NCBI RefSeq assembly: GCF_007992115.1
Contig: NZ_BJZQ01000003.1
Span: 124,001-188,000 of the forward strand
Reading direction: 5' to 3'
Length of the DNA stretch: 64,000 nucleotides
Source of the DNA: Aeromicrobium flavum
GTDB taxonomy: Bacteria > Actinomycetota > Actinomycetes > Propionibacteriales > Nocardioidaceae
The notes below the pieces were generated by a model that saw only the letters and a program-made list of their open reading frames with translations, was not told the DNA's origin and made no database searches. This document shows positions 17,676 through 28,650 of this stretch, piece after piece. How positions within the stretch are numbered: position 1 is the first letter of the stretch; each line of letters opens with the position of its first letter. Position numbers and translations under genes: made by a program.

Positions 17676-18260
17676 TCAGCGCTCCTGGCGAGCCACCACG
17701 ACCGCCGCCATCCGCGACGTGACCGACGCGCGGGCCACGCGCGTGGCGACGTCCGGCGCGGCTGCCACGCCGAGGACGGCGGTCTCGCGATCGGCGTCCG
17801 TCCGGACGGTGACGAGCTCGACCGCCTCCGCGAGTCGATCGGCGGTGCCGTCGTCCCCGATCGCCAGCAGGTCGACCGTGTCGCCGGCGCGCAGCAGCTC
17901 GCCGGTGGCCGCGGGGACCTCGACGGTCGCCAGCACGCGGCCGCGACCGAGGTCGCGAGGGTCGACGACGCGGCGGTCGGTGAAGATCTCGCCCTCACGC
18001 ATGGCACCGGACAGCGCACGCCCCGTGGCGTCCGCGGCCTCGACGGCCCCTGCCGGGACGGCGGACTCCGGGAGGCGGCGGACGTCGAGGTCGGCGGGGG
18101 ACACGATCCGGCCGCCGCCGAGGTCGCGCGCGGCCACCACGACGGCACGCGTGTCGGGAGCGTGGGTGACAGCAGTGACGGCCGACCACACGGCCAGCCC
18201 GGCCAGGGTCGCGGCCAGGACGCGGCGATGGGTCAGGACGAAGCGGACGACCGATTCCAT
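17676..18260 (-). CDS. SAF-domain membrane protein (CpaB/RcpC-like)
   Basis: The 194-residue protein has one N-terminal membrane helix (about 12-32, VLAATLAGLAVWSAVTAV) and a SAF domain (about 38-105, VVVAARDLGGGRIVSPADL to GRALSGAMREGEIFTDRRVV). That order matches CpaB/RcpC proteins of Flp/Tad pilus secretion, although no other tad gene is present here. In actinobacteria lone SAF proteins are common and their role is unclear. ATG 18260 is fixed by TAGCCT six bases upstream. Confidence 0.75.
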   Translation of the reverse strand: MESVVRFVLTHRRVLAATLAGLAVWSAVTAVTHAPDTRAVVVAARDLGGGRIVSPADLDVRRLPESAVPAGAVEAADATGRALSGAMREGEIFTDRRVVDPRDLGRGRVLATVEVPAATGELLRAGDTVDLLAIGDDGTADRLAEAVELVTVRTDADRETAVLGVAAAPDVATRVARASVTSRMAAVVVARQER

Positions 18261-18272
18261 GCCGTGAGGCTA
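18261..18272 (-). promoter_or_regulatory. Leaderless -10 element of the SAF-domain gene
   Basis: Minus-strand TAGCCT (18272-18267) precedes ATG 18260 by six bases. Confidence 0.6.
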
Positions 18273-18326
18273 GGCAGGTTCACCGGCGCGGGCCGGGTTC
18301 GTCCACAGGCCGCCGATCGGCAGCGC

Positions 18327-18590
18327 TCAGGCGGCGCCGGAGCCGCTCGAGCCGCCCGTCGACGACGAGCTCGAGGAGGACGAGGAACCGGACGACGAGG
18401 AGGAGCCGGGGGTCGAACGGCTGTCGTTGCGGTAGAAGCCCGAGCCCTTGAACACCACGCCGGCGGCCCCGAACACCTTGCGCAGGTCACCCTGGCAGGT
18501 GGGGCACGTCGTCAGCGCGGCGTCCGAGAAGCTCTGCTTGACCTCGAGCTGCTCGCCACAGTCGGCGCATCGGTATTGGTAGGTGGGCAC
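18327..18590 (-). CDS. FmdB-family zinc-ribbon protein
   Basis: The 87-residue protein starts MPTYQYRCADCGEQLEV and has two CxxC pairs (Cys8/Cys11 and Cys29/Cys32), the FmdB-type zinc ribbon. The middle segment FGAAGVVFKGSGFYRND is also typical. The last 30 residues are a serine-rich low-complexity tail with glycine and alanine, common in actinobacterial members. FmdB was named for regulation of a formamidase operon, but the general role is unknown. GTG 18590 has TATCCT seven bases upstream (18603-18598), a probable leaderless start. Confidence 0.85.
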   Translation of the reverse strand: MPTYQYRCADCGEQLEVKQSFSDAALTTCPTCQGDLRKVFGAAGVVFKGSGFYRNDSRSTPGSSSSSGSSSSSSSSSTGGSSGSGAA

Positions 18591-18664
18591 GACGACAAGG
18601 ATACCGTTCGCGTCCCACCGCTATATTTGGACGTCCACGCTCCCTACCTGAGGACCCGCCCACT

Positions 18665-20032
18665 GTGACCGAATGGCTCCTGCTGTTCACCTCGTTCCTC
18701 CTGATGCTCGCGTGTGGCGTGTTCGTCGCCGCCGAGTTCTCGTTCGTCACCGTCGACCGGGCCACCATCGAGCGTGAGGCCGCCGCCGGCGACCGCCGCG
18801 CGCAAGGCACGTTGAAGGCGCTCCGAAGCCTCTCCACGCAGCTCAGCGGCGCCCAGCTCGGCATCACCATCACCAACCTGGCGATCGGCTTCCTCGCCGA
18901 GCCGGCGATCGGGCGGCTGTTGTACGACCCCCTGACGTCGCTTGGCCTGAGCGGCGGCGGCCTCAGCGCCGCCTCGTACGCCGTGGCGCTGATCCTCAGC
19001 ACGATCGTGACGATGCTCGTGGGCGAGCTCATCCCCAAGAACCTCGCGCTGTCGCTGCCCACGAAGACGGCCGGCTACACGCAGTGGTTGCAGCGCGCGT
19101 TCACCAAGTCGATGGCGTGGCCCATCCGCGGCCTCAACAACATGGCCAACCGCACCCTGCTGTGGCTCGGCGTCGAGCCGCAGGAGGAGCTGCGCTCAGC
19201 CCGATCGCCGCTCGAGCTGCGCTCCCTGGTCCTGCGCTCGGCGATGCAGGGCGCCATCGACGACGAGACGGCCGACCTCGTCGCCCGCAGCATCGCCTTC
19301 GGCGACCGCACGGCCGCCGACGTCCGCACCCCGCGCGTGCGCGTCCACTTCCTCGAGGAGCGCGACACGGCCATGGACCTCATCGAGGCGGCCCGGCAGA
19401 CCGGCCACTCGAAGTTCCCGGTGATCGGTCGCTCGCCCGACGACGTCGTGGGCGTCGTGCACGTGAAGCAGGCCGTCGCGGTCGAGCCCGACCGGCGGCG
19501 CACCGTCCGGCTGGCCGACATCGCCGAGGCCGCCGCGACCGTGCCCGACACCCTCGAGCTCGATCCACTGCTGGTCCAACTGCGTGAGCAGAACAACCAG
19601 ATGGCGATCGTCGTTGACGAGTACGGCGGCACCGACGGCATCGTCACGCTGGAGGACCTGGTCGAGGAGATCGTCGGCGACATCGCCGACGAGCACGACC
19701 GCGTGTCCGACCGCAGCCGCCACCGCCGCGACGGCACGTGGTCGCTGTCCGGTCTGCTGCGCCCCGACGAGGTCTTCGAGCAGACGGGCGTCTCCCTGCC
19801 CGAGGGCGAGGACTACGAGACGATCGCCGGCCTGGTGCTGGAGCGGCTCGGCCGCCTGGCCGTGCGTGGCGACGTCGTCGACCTGCTGGTCGACTCCACC
19901 CCCGAGAACGACGAGGACGACGCCGTGCCGCTCACCGTGCGCCTGACGGTCGAGCGGCTCGAGGGCCGCCGGATCGACCGGATCGCGCTGACGATCGTGG
20001 ACGCCGACGACGAGCAGGAGGAGGGCCGATGA
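18665..20032 (+). CDS. CorC/HlyC-family (CNNM) membrane protein, full length
   Basis: The 455-residue protein has an N-terminal DUF21/CNNM membrane domain (about 1-190, with VAAEFSFVTVDRATIE and the QLGITITNLAIGFLAEP run), a CBS pair (about 205-335, containing VVDEYGGTDGIVTLEDLVEEIVGDI), and a C-terminal CorC_HlyC domain (about 345-435, starting GTWSLSGLLRPDEVFE). CNNM proteins move or sense Mg2+ and related ions. GTG 18665 immediately follows a short AT-richer promoter region (TATATT near 18622). The second paralogue begins inside its stop (ATGA), so both are co-translated. Confidence 0.9.
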   Translation: MTEWLLLFTSFLLMLACGVFVAAEFSFVTVDRATIEREAAAGDRRAQGTLKALRSLSTQLSGAQLGITITNLAIGFLAEPAIGRLLYDPLTSLGLSGGGLSAASYAVALILSTIVTMLVGELIPKNLALSLPTKTAGYTQWLQRAFTKSMAWPIRGLNNMANRTLLWLGVEPQEELRSARSPLELRSLVLRSAMQGAIDDETADLVARSIAFGDRTAADVRTPRVRVHFLEERDTAMDLIEAARQTGHSKFPVIGRSPDDVVGVVHVKQAVAVEPDRRRTVRLADIAEAAATVPDTLELDPLLVQLREQNNQMAIVVDEYGGTDGIVTLEDLVEEIVGDIADEHDRVSDRSRHRRDGTWSLSGLLRPDEVFEQTGVSLPEGEDYETIAGLVLERLGRLAVRGDVVDLLVDSTPENDEDDAVPLTVRLTVERLEGRRIDRIALTIVDADDEQEEGR

Positions 20033-21060
20033 GCGGGTGGCCGGCGCTTGCGCTGACGTTGGTGCTGTTGGTCCTCAACGCCCTGTTCGTGGCCGCGGAG
20101 TTCGCGCTGATCTCGGCACGCCGCACCCAGCTGGAGCCCGAGGCCCAGGCGGGCAAGCGCAGTGCCAAGCTCGCGCTCAAGGCGATGGAGAACGTCACCC
20201 TCGCCATGGCCGCGGCGCAGCTGGGCATCACGATGTGCTCGCTCGGCCTCGGTGCCATCAGCGAGCCGGCGATCGCCCACCTGCTGGAGCCGGTCTTCGA
20301 GTACTTCGGTGTGCCGCACGCGTTCATCCACCCGATCTCGTTCGCGATCGCCCTGACGCTCGTGGTTTTCCTTCACGTCGTCTACGGCGAGATGGTGCCG
20401 AAGAACCTCGCCCTGGCCGCGCCCGACCGCGCCGCGCTGATCCTGGGCCCGTTCATGCTGGCGGTCATCGCGGTGCTCAAGCCGCTCGTGGTGTCGCTCA
20501 ACGCGGTCGCGAACGCGGCGGTGCGCCTGATGGGCATCGAGCCGAAGGACGAGGTCGGCTCCACGTTCACCCACGACGAGGTCGCGGGCCTCGTCGAGGA
20601 GTCGCGCCGCGAGGGCCTGCTCGACGACGACGAGTACGGCCTGGTCACCGGCGCCCTCGACTTCCACGAGGGCACGGTCGAGCAGGTGCTGCTGGCGCGC
20701 GACGGCCTGGTCACGATCGCCCCCGGCGCCACCCCGGTCGACGTCGAGGAGGCCTGTGCGCGCACCGGCTACTCGCGCTTCCCGGTGTCGGGCGCCGACG
20801 GCGAGCTCACGGGCTACCTGCACATCAAGGACGTCCTCGAGACCGACGACGCCACGCGCCGGCGCCCGATCGCCGACAAGTGGCTGCGCCCCCTCTCGAC
20901 CGTGCGCGTGTCCAGCGGCCTCTACGACGCCCTGCGCACCATGCAGTCGAAGGGCTCGCACATGGCCCGGGTCGCCGACGAGTCCGGCACGGTCATCGGC
21001 GTCGTCATGCTCGAGGACGTCCTCGAGGAGCTCGTCGGCGAGATCCGCGAGCAGGTCTGA
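20029..21060 (+). CDS. CorC/CNNM paralogue lacking the C-terminal domain
   Basis: The 343-residue protein is a shorter paralogue of the upstream gene. It has a DUF21 membrane domain (1-185, with VAAEFALISARRTQLE and AAAQLGITMCSLGLGAISEPA) and a CBS pair (about 210-335), ending VVMLEDVLEELVGEIREQV without the CorC_HlyC domain. Two tandem genes of this type, one long and one short, are a common actinobacterial arrangement and may form a heteromer (inference). ATG 20029 overlaps the previous stop as ATGA. A long palindrome follows its stop. Confidence 0.88.
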   Translation: MSGWPALALTLVLLVLNALFVAAEFALISARRTQLEPEAQAGKRSAKLALKAMENVTLAMAAAQLGITMCSLGLGAISEPAIAHLLEPVFEYFGVPHAFIHPISFAIALTLVVFLHVVYGEMVPKNLALAAPDRAALILGPFMLAVIAVLKPLVVSLNAVANAAVRLMGIEPKDEVGSTFTHDEVAGLVEESRREGLLDDDEYGLVTGALDFHEGTVEQVLLARDGLVTIAPGATPVDVEEACARTGYSRFPVSGADGELTGYLHIKDVLETDDATRRRPIADKWLRPLSTVRVSSGLYDALRTMQSKGSHMARVADESGTVIGVVMLEDVLEELVGEIREQV

Positions 21061-21079
21061 GCCGCCCGAAACGCTGGCA

Positions 21080-21127
21080 GTGACGTTTGCGGGGTCGACA
21101 CGCCGTGAGCGACCCCGCAAACGTCAC
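21080..21127. repeat. Long intergenic palindrome upstream of guaA
   Basis: Perfect 18-base arms (21080-21097 and 21110-21127, starting GTGACGTTTGCGGGG) surround a 12-base loop, and CGCT/AGCG further out can extend the stem. There is no U-run. It may terminate the CNNM genes, but its length and symmetry resemble a dispersed palindromic repeat. Confidence 0.7.
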
Positions 21128-21173
21128 GCTCAGCGCTTCCCGCACCGCTCGCGGCGGGGTCCGGGGGCGGCCC

Positions 21174-21185
21174 TAGGATTGGGGG
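21174..21185 (+). promoter_or_regulatory. Leaderless -10 element of guaA
   Basis: TAGGAT (21174-21179) precedes GTG 21186 by six bases. Confidence 0.65.
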
Positions 21186-22772
<1,587 letters not shown>

Positions 22773-22775
22773 CCG

Positions 22776-22792
22776 GTCCGGGTTCCCCGGAC
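22776..22792 (+). terminator. Stem-loop after guaA
   Basis: GTCCGGG (22776-22782) and CCCGGAC (22786-22792) pair around a TTC loop directly after the guaA stop. A short terminator is likely. Confidence 0.55.
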
Positions 22793-22813
22793 GAGGTCCG
22801 TGACGGCGGCCGT

Positions 22814-22825
22814 TAGGCTGGAGCG
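22814..22825 (+). promoter_or_regulatory. Leaderless -10 element of the 22826 gene
   Basis: TAGGCT (22814-22819) precedes ATG 22826 by six bases. Confidence 0.6.
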
Positions 22826-23476
22826 ATGAGTTGGCGCGCTGCACGCCCGGTCCTGCTCGTGCTGGCCGTCGTGGCCACGCTCGGGGTGTTCGGGTGGTAC
22901 ATGATCTCCTCCGGTGACTCCGGAGACGAGCGAGCGACCCCGGAGGCCTCCGCGACCCCCAGCGAGCCGGTCCTCTCCGCCGATCCCAGCCACGAGGCGC
23001 CGGCCCCCGCCCCCACCACCGAGCCCACGACGGCACCGACCGCCCCGGCGGCGTGCGAGGACGAGGACACCCGCTTCAACGCCGACGGCACCCAGGGCGA
23101 CAGCCTGCTGCCCGACTGCGGCCAGCAGCCCGTCACGAAGGCCGAGCAGCAGAAGGACGGGCTCTCGCTGGCCTGCGGCGGCGACTACCCGGTGATCCTC
23201 TACAAGTCGACCACCTCAGGCGCCAAGACCTCGGTCTGCGGCCGTGACGCCGTGGGCGACCGCTTCCGCGTCGTGGTCAAGCAGCAGGACGGCGACGCGG
23301 TCGACCTGCCGGGCGAGTACGACTGGCGCCGCGACGTCTACGTCGCCGAGGCCGACGGCACGCGCTACGAGCTGCACGCCGTCGACGGATCCCTGCACGT
23401 CACCCGCGGCGGACGGACCACGGTCCAGGACTCGAAGGACTGGATCTCGCTGGACAACGAGATCGACGATCTCTGA
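22826..23476 (+). CDS. Membrane-anchored extracytoplasmic protein of unknown function
   Basis: The 216-residue product has an N-terminal membrane helix (about 9-30, PVLLVLAVVATLGVFGWYM), a disordered proline/threonine/alanine-rich linker (about 32-75) and a C-terminal domain with four cysteines that could pair outside the cell. I do not recognise the C-terminal domain. It sits alone between guaA and mdh, with its own leaderless promoter, so context gives no clear function. No lipobox is evident. Base composition matches the neighbours. Confidence 0.65.
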   Translation: MSWRAARPVLLVLAVVATLGVFGWYMISSGDSGDERATPEASATPSEPVLSADPSHEAPAPAPTTEPTTAPTAPAACEDEDTRFNADGTQGDSLLPDCGQQPVTKAEQQKDGLSLACGGDYPVILYKSTTSGAKTSVCGRDAVGDRFRVVVKQQDGDAVDLPGEYDWRRDVYVAEADGTRYELHAVDGSLHVTRGGRTTVQDSKDWISLDNEIDDL

Positions 23477-23509
23477 CCGGGCGGTGGCGGGCCTGAATCC
23501 GTCCTGCGC

Positions 23510-23515
23510 TAGTTT
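23510..23515 (+). promoter_or_regulatory. -10 element of mdh
   Basis: TAGTTT at 23510-23515 would start a transcript with a leader of about 30 bases that contains the AAGGAG ribosome site (23536-23541), nine bases before GTG 23551. The same hexamer precedes icd. Confidence 0.4.
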
Positions 23516-23550
23516 CGACAACAGACACCCCACACAAGGAGCACATCGAC

Positions 23551-24540
23551 GTGAGCACCTCTCCTGTCAAGGTGGCCGTCACCGGCGCCGCCGGCCAGAT
23601 CGGCTACAGCCTTCTCTTCCGTCTGGCGAGCGGCTCGCTGCTCGGCCCCGACACCCCGATCCAGCTGCGGCTGCTCGAGATCACGCCGGCTCTGAAGGCG
23701 CTCGAGGGCGTCGTGATGGAGCTCGACGACTGCGCGTTCCCGACCCTGGACTCGGTCGAGATCGGTGACGACCCGAACCACATCTTCGACGGCGTCAACC
23801 TCGCCCTGCTCGTCGGTGCGCGCCCGCGCACCAAGGGCATGGAGCGTGGCGACCTGCTCGAGGCCAACGGCGCCATCTTCACGGCGCAGGGCAAGGCCCT
23901 CAACGAGGTCGCGGCCGACGACGTGCGCATCGGCGTCACCGGCAACCCGGCGAACACCAACGCCCTCATCGCGATGAAGAACGCGCCGAACATCCCGGCC
24001 GAGCGCTTCACCGCCCTGACGCGCCTCGACCACAACCGCGCGATCAGCCAGCTGGCCGCCAAGACCGGCGCCAAGGTCGCGGACATCTCCAAGATGACGA
24101 TCTGGGGCAACCACTCGGCCACCCAGTACCCCGACATCTTCCACGCCGAGATCGCCGGCCGGAACGCCGCCGAGGTCGTGGGCGACCAGGGCTGGATCGA
24201 GAACGACTTCATCCCCACCGTCGCCAAGCGCGGCGCGGCCATCATCGAGGCCCGGGGCGCGTCCAGCGCCGCCTCGGCCGCGTCGGCCACGATCGACGCC
24301 GCCCGTGACTGGCTGCGTGGCTCCGCCGAGAACGACTGGGTCTCGATGGCCGTGGCCTCCGACGGCTCCTACGGTGTGCCCGAGGGCCTCATCAGCTCGT
24401 TCCCCGTCACCACGAAGAACGGTGACTGGGAGATCGTCCAGGGCCTCGAGATCGACGAGTTCAGCCGGGCGCGCATCGACGCCAGCGTGGCCGAGCTCGC
24501 CGAGGAGCGCGACGCCGTGACCCAGCTGGGCCTCATCTGA
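23551..24540 (+). CDS. mdh: Malate dehydrogenase
   Basis: This 329-residue NAD-dependent enzyme oxidises malate to oxaloacetate in the TCA cycle. The Rossmann motif [10 protein letters not shown] starts near residue 11. The substrate-binding arginines occur in [13 protein letters not shown], and the catalytic pair in LTRLDHNRA and [11 protein letters not shown] (His near 189). Length and sequence are those of the actinobacterial cytosolic type. GTG 23551 is supported by the AAGGAG site. A strong hairpin terminator follows. It is a single-gene unit. Confidence 0.97.
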   Translation: MSTSPVKVAVTGAAGQIGYSLLFRLASGSLLGPDTPIQLRLLEITPALKALEGVVMELDDCAFPTLDSVEIGDDPNHIFDGVNLALLVGARPRTKGMERGDLLEANGAIFTAQGKALNEVAADDVRIGVTGNPANTNALIAMKNAPNIPAERFTALTRLDHNRAISQLAAKTGAKVADISKMTIWGNHSATQYPDIFHAEIAGRNAAEVVGDQGWIENDFIPTVAKRGAAIIEARGASSAASAASATIDAARDWLRGSAENDWVSMAVASDGSYGVPEGLISSFPVTTKNGDWEIVQGLEIDEFSRARIDASVAELAEERDAVTQLGLI

Positions 24541-24554
24541 TCCAGCAGCACGTA

Positions 24555-24584
24555 CGCAGGGCCGCCCTTCGGGGCGGCCCTGCG
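24555..24584. terminator. Bidirectional terminator between mdh and the DUF3017 gene
   Basis: Perfect 13-base GC-rich arms (24555-24567 and 24572-24584) close on a TTCG tetraloop, followed by TCGTTGT. The symmetry suits both converging units. Confidence 0.85.
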
Positions 24585-24612
24585 TCGTTGTCGGGGACGT
24601 CGCCGGGCCGCG

Positions 24613-24879
24613 TCAGCCCGGCACGACGATGGCGAGCACCACCAGTGCCGCGCCCAGGAAGCCCATCCACAGCACGTCGAACGCCTTGCCGCGCACGCGC
24701 AGCATCCCGGTGTGGTCCAGCGGCACGACCGTGCGTGCGGCGGCGGCGACCAGGAACGAGGCGCCGATGACCGTGATCCCGGCGCGCCACGGCCCCACGG
24801 CGACCAGGACGAGCCCGACCGCCACGGCCACCAGGTGCAGCAGGTAGATCCGCGACCCGTTGCTGCGGGGGAGCTTCAC
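24613..24879 (-). CDS. DUF3017 membrane protein
   Basis: The 88-residue protein has three hydrophobic segments (about 11-30, 33-48 and 66-87) and matches DUF3017, a small actinobacterial family usually next to folD. Its GTG start overlaps the folD stop (GTGA), so it is translationally coupled. Function is unknown; the conserved pairing with folD is the only clue. It probably resides in the plasma membrane. Confidence 0.8.
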   Translation of the reverse strand: MKLPRSNGSRIYLLHLVAVAVGLVLVAVGPWRAGITVIGASFLVAAAARTVVPLDHTGMLRVRGKAFDVLWMGFLGAALVVLAIVVPG

Positions 24880-25739
24880 CCGGCGTCCTCAGCCTGGGCC
24901 TCGCTGAAGTCGACGACGTTGCTGAGCAGCATGGCGCGCGTCATGGGGCCGACGCCGCCGGGGTTGGGGGTGACCCAGCCGGCGGTCTCCCACACGTCCG
25001 GCGCGAGGTCGCCCACGATCTTGCCGTCCTCGTCGCGGCTGACGCCCACGTCGAGCAGGGCGGCTCCGGGCTTGACCATGTCGCCGGTGATGATGCCCGG
25101 CACGCCGGCGGCGGCGATGACGATGTCGGCGCGGCGCACCTCGGCGGCCAGGTCCTGCGTGCCGGTGTGGCACAGGGTGACGGTGGCGTTCTCGCTGCGA
25201 CGCGTCAGCAGCAGGCCCATCGGTCGGCCGACGGTGATGCCGCGGCCGACGACGACGGCGTGCCTGCCGGCGATCTCGACCTCGTGGCGACGCAGCAGCT
25301 CGAGGATGCCGCGCGGGGTGCAGGGCAGGGGAGCGGCCTTGCCGAGGACGAGCCAGCCGAGGTTGGTCGGGTGCAGGCCGTCGGCGTCCTTGGCCGGGTC
25401 GATGCGGCCGATGACCGCGTTCTCGTCCAGGCCCTTCGGCAGCGGCAGCTGCACGATGTAGAGCGTGCAGGCGGGGTCGGCGTTGAGCTGGTCGACCGCG
25501 GCCTCGACCTCCGCCTGGCTCGCGTCGGCCGGCAGGTCGATGCGGATCGACTCGATCCCGATCTCGGCACAGTCCTTGTGCTTGGCGCCGACGTACCAGC
25601 GGCTGGCCGGGTCGTCGCCGACGAGGATGGTGCCCAGGCCGGGGGTGATCCCACGGGCGCGGAGGGCGTCGACGCGCTCACGCAGCTCGGACTTGATGGT
25701 CGCGGCGACGGCCTTGCCGTCGAGGGTCTGGGCGGTCAC
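24876..25739 (-). CDS. folD: Bifunctional methylenetetrahydrofolate dehydrogenase/cyclohydrolase
   Basis: This 287-residue enzyme interconverts 5,10-methylene- and 10-formyl-tetrahydrofolate, which supplies the formyl donors used by PurN and PurH encoded nearby. Family motifs are visible: the catalytic [14 protein letters not shown] region near residue 50 with the key lysine, QLPLPKGLD near 100, DGLHPTNLG near 120, and the dinucleotide site [13 protein letters not shown] near 163 (GITVGRP in place of the more common S-V-GxP form). The start is GTG 25739, divergent from tetR across a 67-base gap. Confidence 0.95.
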   Translation of the reverse strand: MTAQTLDGKAVAATIKSELRERVDALRARGITPGLGTILVGDDPASRWYVGAKHKDCAEIGIESIRIDLPADASQAEVEAAVDQLNADPACTLYIVQLPLPKGLDENAVIGRIDPAKDADGLHPTNLGWLVLGKAAPLPCTPRGILELLRRHEVEIAGRHAVVVGRGITVGRPMGLLLTRRSENATVTLCHTGTQDLAAEVRRADIVIAAAGVPGIITGDMVKPGAALLDVGVSRDEDGKIVGDLAPDVWETAGWVTPNPGGVGPMTRAMLLSNVVDFSEAQAEDAG

Positions 25740-25794
25740 GGACCCCAGTGTTTCACGCGGGTGCGTTCGTCCCGCCCCGACGGTCCCGGGTGCC

Positions 25795-25806
25795 TAGACT
25801 GCGGGC
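25795..25806 (+). promoter_or_regulatory. Leaderless -10 element of the TetR gene
   Basis: TAGACT (25795-25800) precedes ATG 25807 by six bases. No clear palindromic operator was found in the gap to folD. Confidence 0.6.
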
Positions 25807-26487
25807 ATGACTTCGCGCGCCCAGCTGTCCCAGGAGCGCAGCCGCCAACGGCGTGAGGCGCTGCTGAACGCGGCCCTCGACCTGTTCGTCGAGGGTGGCT
25901 CGCGCGCCGTGACGCACCGTGCCGTGGCCGCGGCCGCCGGCCTGCCCGCCGCCACCACCACCTACTACTTCGCGACGATCGACGAACTGCTGCGCGAGGC
26001 CCTGACGCACCACATCGACGGGTGGCTGGCCACGATGGAGGGCCTGGCCGACGTCGACGTGACGGGGCTCGTCGCGCTCATCACCGAGGACTCGTCGGTC
26101 CGGTTCGCCGGGAACGTCTTCGACCAGCGTCCGCCCACCACCGCCACCCGCGAGCTCGCGGTGATCCTGGGCGCGGCGCGCGACCCCGAGCTGCGCGAGG
26201 CCGCGGTCACCGCGCTCACCACCGCCACCGACGTGCTGGTCGGGGTGTTGAACCGCGGCGGCATCGAGGACGCCGAAGGCCTGGCCGAGGACATGGTCGC
26301 GGTCGTCGCCGGTGTCGCGCTGCGCCGCTCCGCGGCGGTCAACACCGAGGCCGAGGAGGCCGCCAACGTGGTCCGCGCGCTGCGCCACCTCATCGTCGGC
26401 CACCTGACCGGCGCCGAGGCCGGCACGCAGATGCTGGCGGCGCACCGCGAGCAGGTCCTCAGTGGAAGAAGTGCCGCGTCCCCGTGA
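25807..26487 (+). CDS. TetR-family transcriptional regulator
   Basis: The 226-residue protein has an N-terminal helix-turn-helix (about 14-58, [19 protein letters not shown] through [20 protein letters not shown]) and a helical ligand domain typical of TetR repressors. Ligand and targets are unknown. Divergent folD is a possible but unproven target. Its 3' end overlaps the convergent purH gene by 29 bases, so no terminator separates them. Confidence 0.87.
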   Translation: MTSRAQLSQERSRQRREALLNAALDLFVEGGSRAVTHRAVAAAAGLPAATTTYYFATIDELLREALTHHIDGWLATMEGLADVDVTGLVALITEDSSVRFAGNVFDQRPPTTATRELAVILGAARDPELREAAVTALTTATDVLVGVLNRGGIEDAEGLAEDMVAVVAGVALRRSAAVNTEAEEAANVVRALRHLIVGHLTGAEAGTQMLAAHREQVLSGRSAASP

Positions 26488-28015
26488 CGTACATCGTGAC
26501 GCCGGCGGCCTCCGCCGCGGCGACCGTCTCGGCGTCACGCACCGACCCGCCGGGCTGGACGATGGCCGTGACGCCGGCGTCGATCAGGATCTGCGGTCCG
26601 TCCGCGAACGGGAAGAACGCGTCCGAGGCCGCCACGGCACCGCGCGCGCGCTCCTCGCCGGCGCGCTCGACGGCCAGGCGGCACGAGTCGACGCGGTTGA
26701 CCTGACCCATGCCGACGCCGACGGACGCACCGTCCTTGGCCAGCAGGATGGCGTTCGACTTGACCGCCTTGCAGGCGCGCCAGGCGAAGACGAGGTCGGC
26801 CAGCGTGGCGTCGTCGACGGGCTCGCCGGCCGCCAGGGTCCACGTGCCGACGTCGTCACCCTCGGCGTCGACGAGGTCGCGCTGCTGCAGCAGCACGCCG
26901 CCGCTGACCGGGCGGAACTCGACGGGCGACTCGGCCGAGGGGGCCGGGCAGCGCAGGATGCGGATGTTCTTCTTGCCCTGCAGCACCTCGACCGCGCCGT
27001 CCTCGTAGTCCGGAGCGACGATCACCTCGGTGAAGACCTCGGCCACCTGCTGGGCCATCGCGACCGTGACGGGACGGTTGGCGGCGATGACGCCGCCGAA
27101 GGCCGAGACGGGGTCGCAGGCGTGGGCACGGGCGTGCGCCTGGGCGATGTCGTCGCCGACGGCGATGCCGCACGGGTTGGCGTGCTTGATGATCGCGACG
27201 GCGGGCTCGTCGTGGGCGAACGCGGCACGCCGCGCGGCATCGGTGTCGACGTAGTTGTTGTAGGACATCTCCTTGCCGTGCAGCTGCTCGGCGCCGGCCA
27301 GGCCGCCCGTGCCGTCGGTGTAGAGCGCGGCGGGCTGGTGCGGGTTCTCGCCGTAGCGCAGCACCGTGGAGCGCTCCCACGTCGCACCGGCGAACGCGGG
27401 GAACCGCTCGTCGTCGGCCGGGGCGTGGACGGACGAGAACCAGGAGGCGACGGCGACGTCGTACGCGGCGGTGTGGGCGAACGCCTGCGCGGCGAGCCGC
27501 TTGCGCTGCTCCAGCGTGAAGCCACCCTGCGCCAGCGCCTCGGTGACGTCCCCGTACGCGCCGGGGGACACGACGACGGCCACGCTGGGATGGTTCTTCG
27601 CCGCGGCCCGCACCATCGAGGGCCCACCGATGTCGATCTGCTCGACGACCTCGTCGGGCGTCGCGCCGGAGGCCACGGTCTCGCGGAAGGGGTAGAGGTT
27701 GACGATCACGAGGTCGAACGGCTCGATCTCGAGCTCGTTCAGCTGGCGCTCGTGGTCGGGCAGCCGCCGGTCGGCCAGGATGCCGGCGTGGACGCGCGGG
27801 TGCAGCGTCTTCACGCGGCCGTCGAGGCACTCGGGGAATCCGGTCAGCTCCTCGACCGGGGTGACGGGGACACCCGCGGCCTCGATCGTCTTCGCGGTCG
27901 AGCCGGTCGAGACGATCGAGACGCCCGCGGCGTGCAGGGCGGTGGCCAGCTCGGCGAGGCCGGTCTTGTCGTACACCGAGACGAGGGCGCGCTGGATGGG
28001 GCGGGTGTCGGTCAT
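26459..28015 (-). CDS. purH: Bifunctional AICAR transformylase / IMP cyclohydrolase
   Basis: This 518-residue enzyme performs the final two steps of IMP synthesis. The N-terminal MGS-like cyclohydrolase domain (1-195) starts [15 protein letters not shown] and includes [12 protein letters not shown]. The transformylase domain holds [15 protein letters not shown] and the catalytic [11 protein letters not shown], ending [34 protein letters not shown], a textbook C-terminus split here only by length. ATG 28015 overlaps the purN stop. It is part of perM-purN-purH, a gene order also found in mycobacteria. Confidence 0.96.
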   Translation of the reverse strand: MTDTRPIQRALVSVYDKTGLAELATALHAAGVSIVSTGSTAKTIEAAGVPVTPVEELTGFPECLDGRVKTLHPRVHAGILADRRLPDHERQLNELEIEPFDLVIVNLYPFRETVASGATPDEVVEQIDIGGPSMVRAAAKNHPSVAVVVSPGAYGDVTEALAQGGFTLEQRKRLAAQAFAHTAAYDVAVASWFSSVHAPADDERFPAFAGATWERSTVLRYGENPHQPAALYTDGTGGLAGAEQLHGKEMSYNNYVDTDAARRAAFAHDEPAVAIIKHANPCGIAVGDDIAQAHARAHACDPVSAFGGVIAANRPVTVAMAQQVAEVFTEVIVAPDYEDGAVEVLQGKKNIRILRCPAPSAESPVEFRPVSGGVLLQQRDLVDAEGDDVGTWTLAAGEPVDDATLADLVFAWRACKAVKSNAILLAKDGASVGVGMGQVNRVDSCRLAVERAGEERARGAVAASDAFFPFADGPQILIDAGVTAIVQPGGSVRDAETVAAAEAAGVTMYVTGTRHFFH

Positions 28016-28650
28016 GACTGTTCCTTCGGGTGGAAGCGGATGCGGCGGCCGTCGATCGTCCAGGGCTCGCGGGCGAGGCGGCCCACCCACTCGACGAGCA
28101 TGGCGCGTTCGTGGGTCTTGATGCGTTCGTGCAGGGAGGCGGCGTCGTCGTCCTCGGCGACCGGGACGGCGACCTGCGCCACGATCGGCCCGGTGTCGAC
28201 GCCGGCGTCGACGACGAACAGCGTCGCTCCGGTCACCTTGACGCCGTACTCGAGCGCGTCGCGGGGGCCGTGCATGCCGGGGAAGGCGGGGGAGAGGGCC
28301 GGGTGGGTGTTGACCGTCCGGCCGCCGAAGCGGGCCAGGAAGGCCGGACCGGCCAGCTTCATGAACCCGGCCAGCACGACCAGGTCGGGGGCGTGCGCGG
28401 CGACCGTCTCGGCCAGCGACGCGTCCCACGCCGCGCGGTCAGGATGGTCGGCGACGCGGTCGACGAAGGTGGTGATCCCGGCGCGCTCGGCCCGGGCCAG
28501 TCCCTCGATCCCGTCGCGGTCGGCGCCCACGGCCACGATCCGGGCGCCGTAGGCCGGGTCGGCCGAGGCGTCGATCAGGGCCTGCAGGTTGGTGCCGGAT
28601 CCCGACACCAGCACCACGAGCCGGGCGGGCTCAGGACGAGGCGCGGTCAC
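28012..28650 (-). CDS. purN: Phosphoribosylglycinamide formyltransferase
   Basis: This 212-residue enzyme transfers a formyl group from 10-formyl-THF to GAR in purine synthesis. The GAR-binding loop [11 protein letters not shown] is near residue 15. The catalytic Asn-His-Asp set is in [12 protein letters not shown] and the GVDTGPI segment. GTG 28650 is selected because the protein begins there and TATCGT lies seven bases upstream (28663-28658), giving purN its own promoter inside the end of perM. It overlaps purH by four bases. Confidence 0.95.
   Translation of the reverse strand: MTAPRPEPARLVVLVSGSGTNLQALIDASADPAYGARIVAVGADRDGIEGLARAERAGITTFVDRVADHPDRAAWDASLAETVAAHAPDLVVLAGFMKLAGPAFLARFGGRTVNTHPALSPAFPGMHGPRDALEYGVKVTGATLFVVDAGVDTGPIVAQVAVPVAEDDDAASLHERIKTHERAMLVEWVGRLAREPWTIDGRRIRFHPKEQS

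Noticed and set aside
22813..22825. IdeR box upstream of the 22826 gene
   Set aside because: TTAGGCTGG matches only part of the iron-box half-site and is better explained as a TAGGCT leaderless -10.
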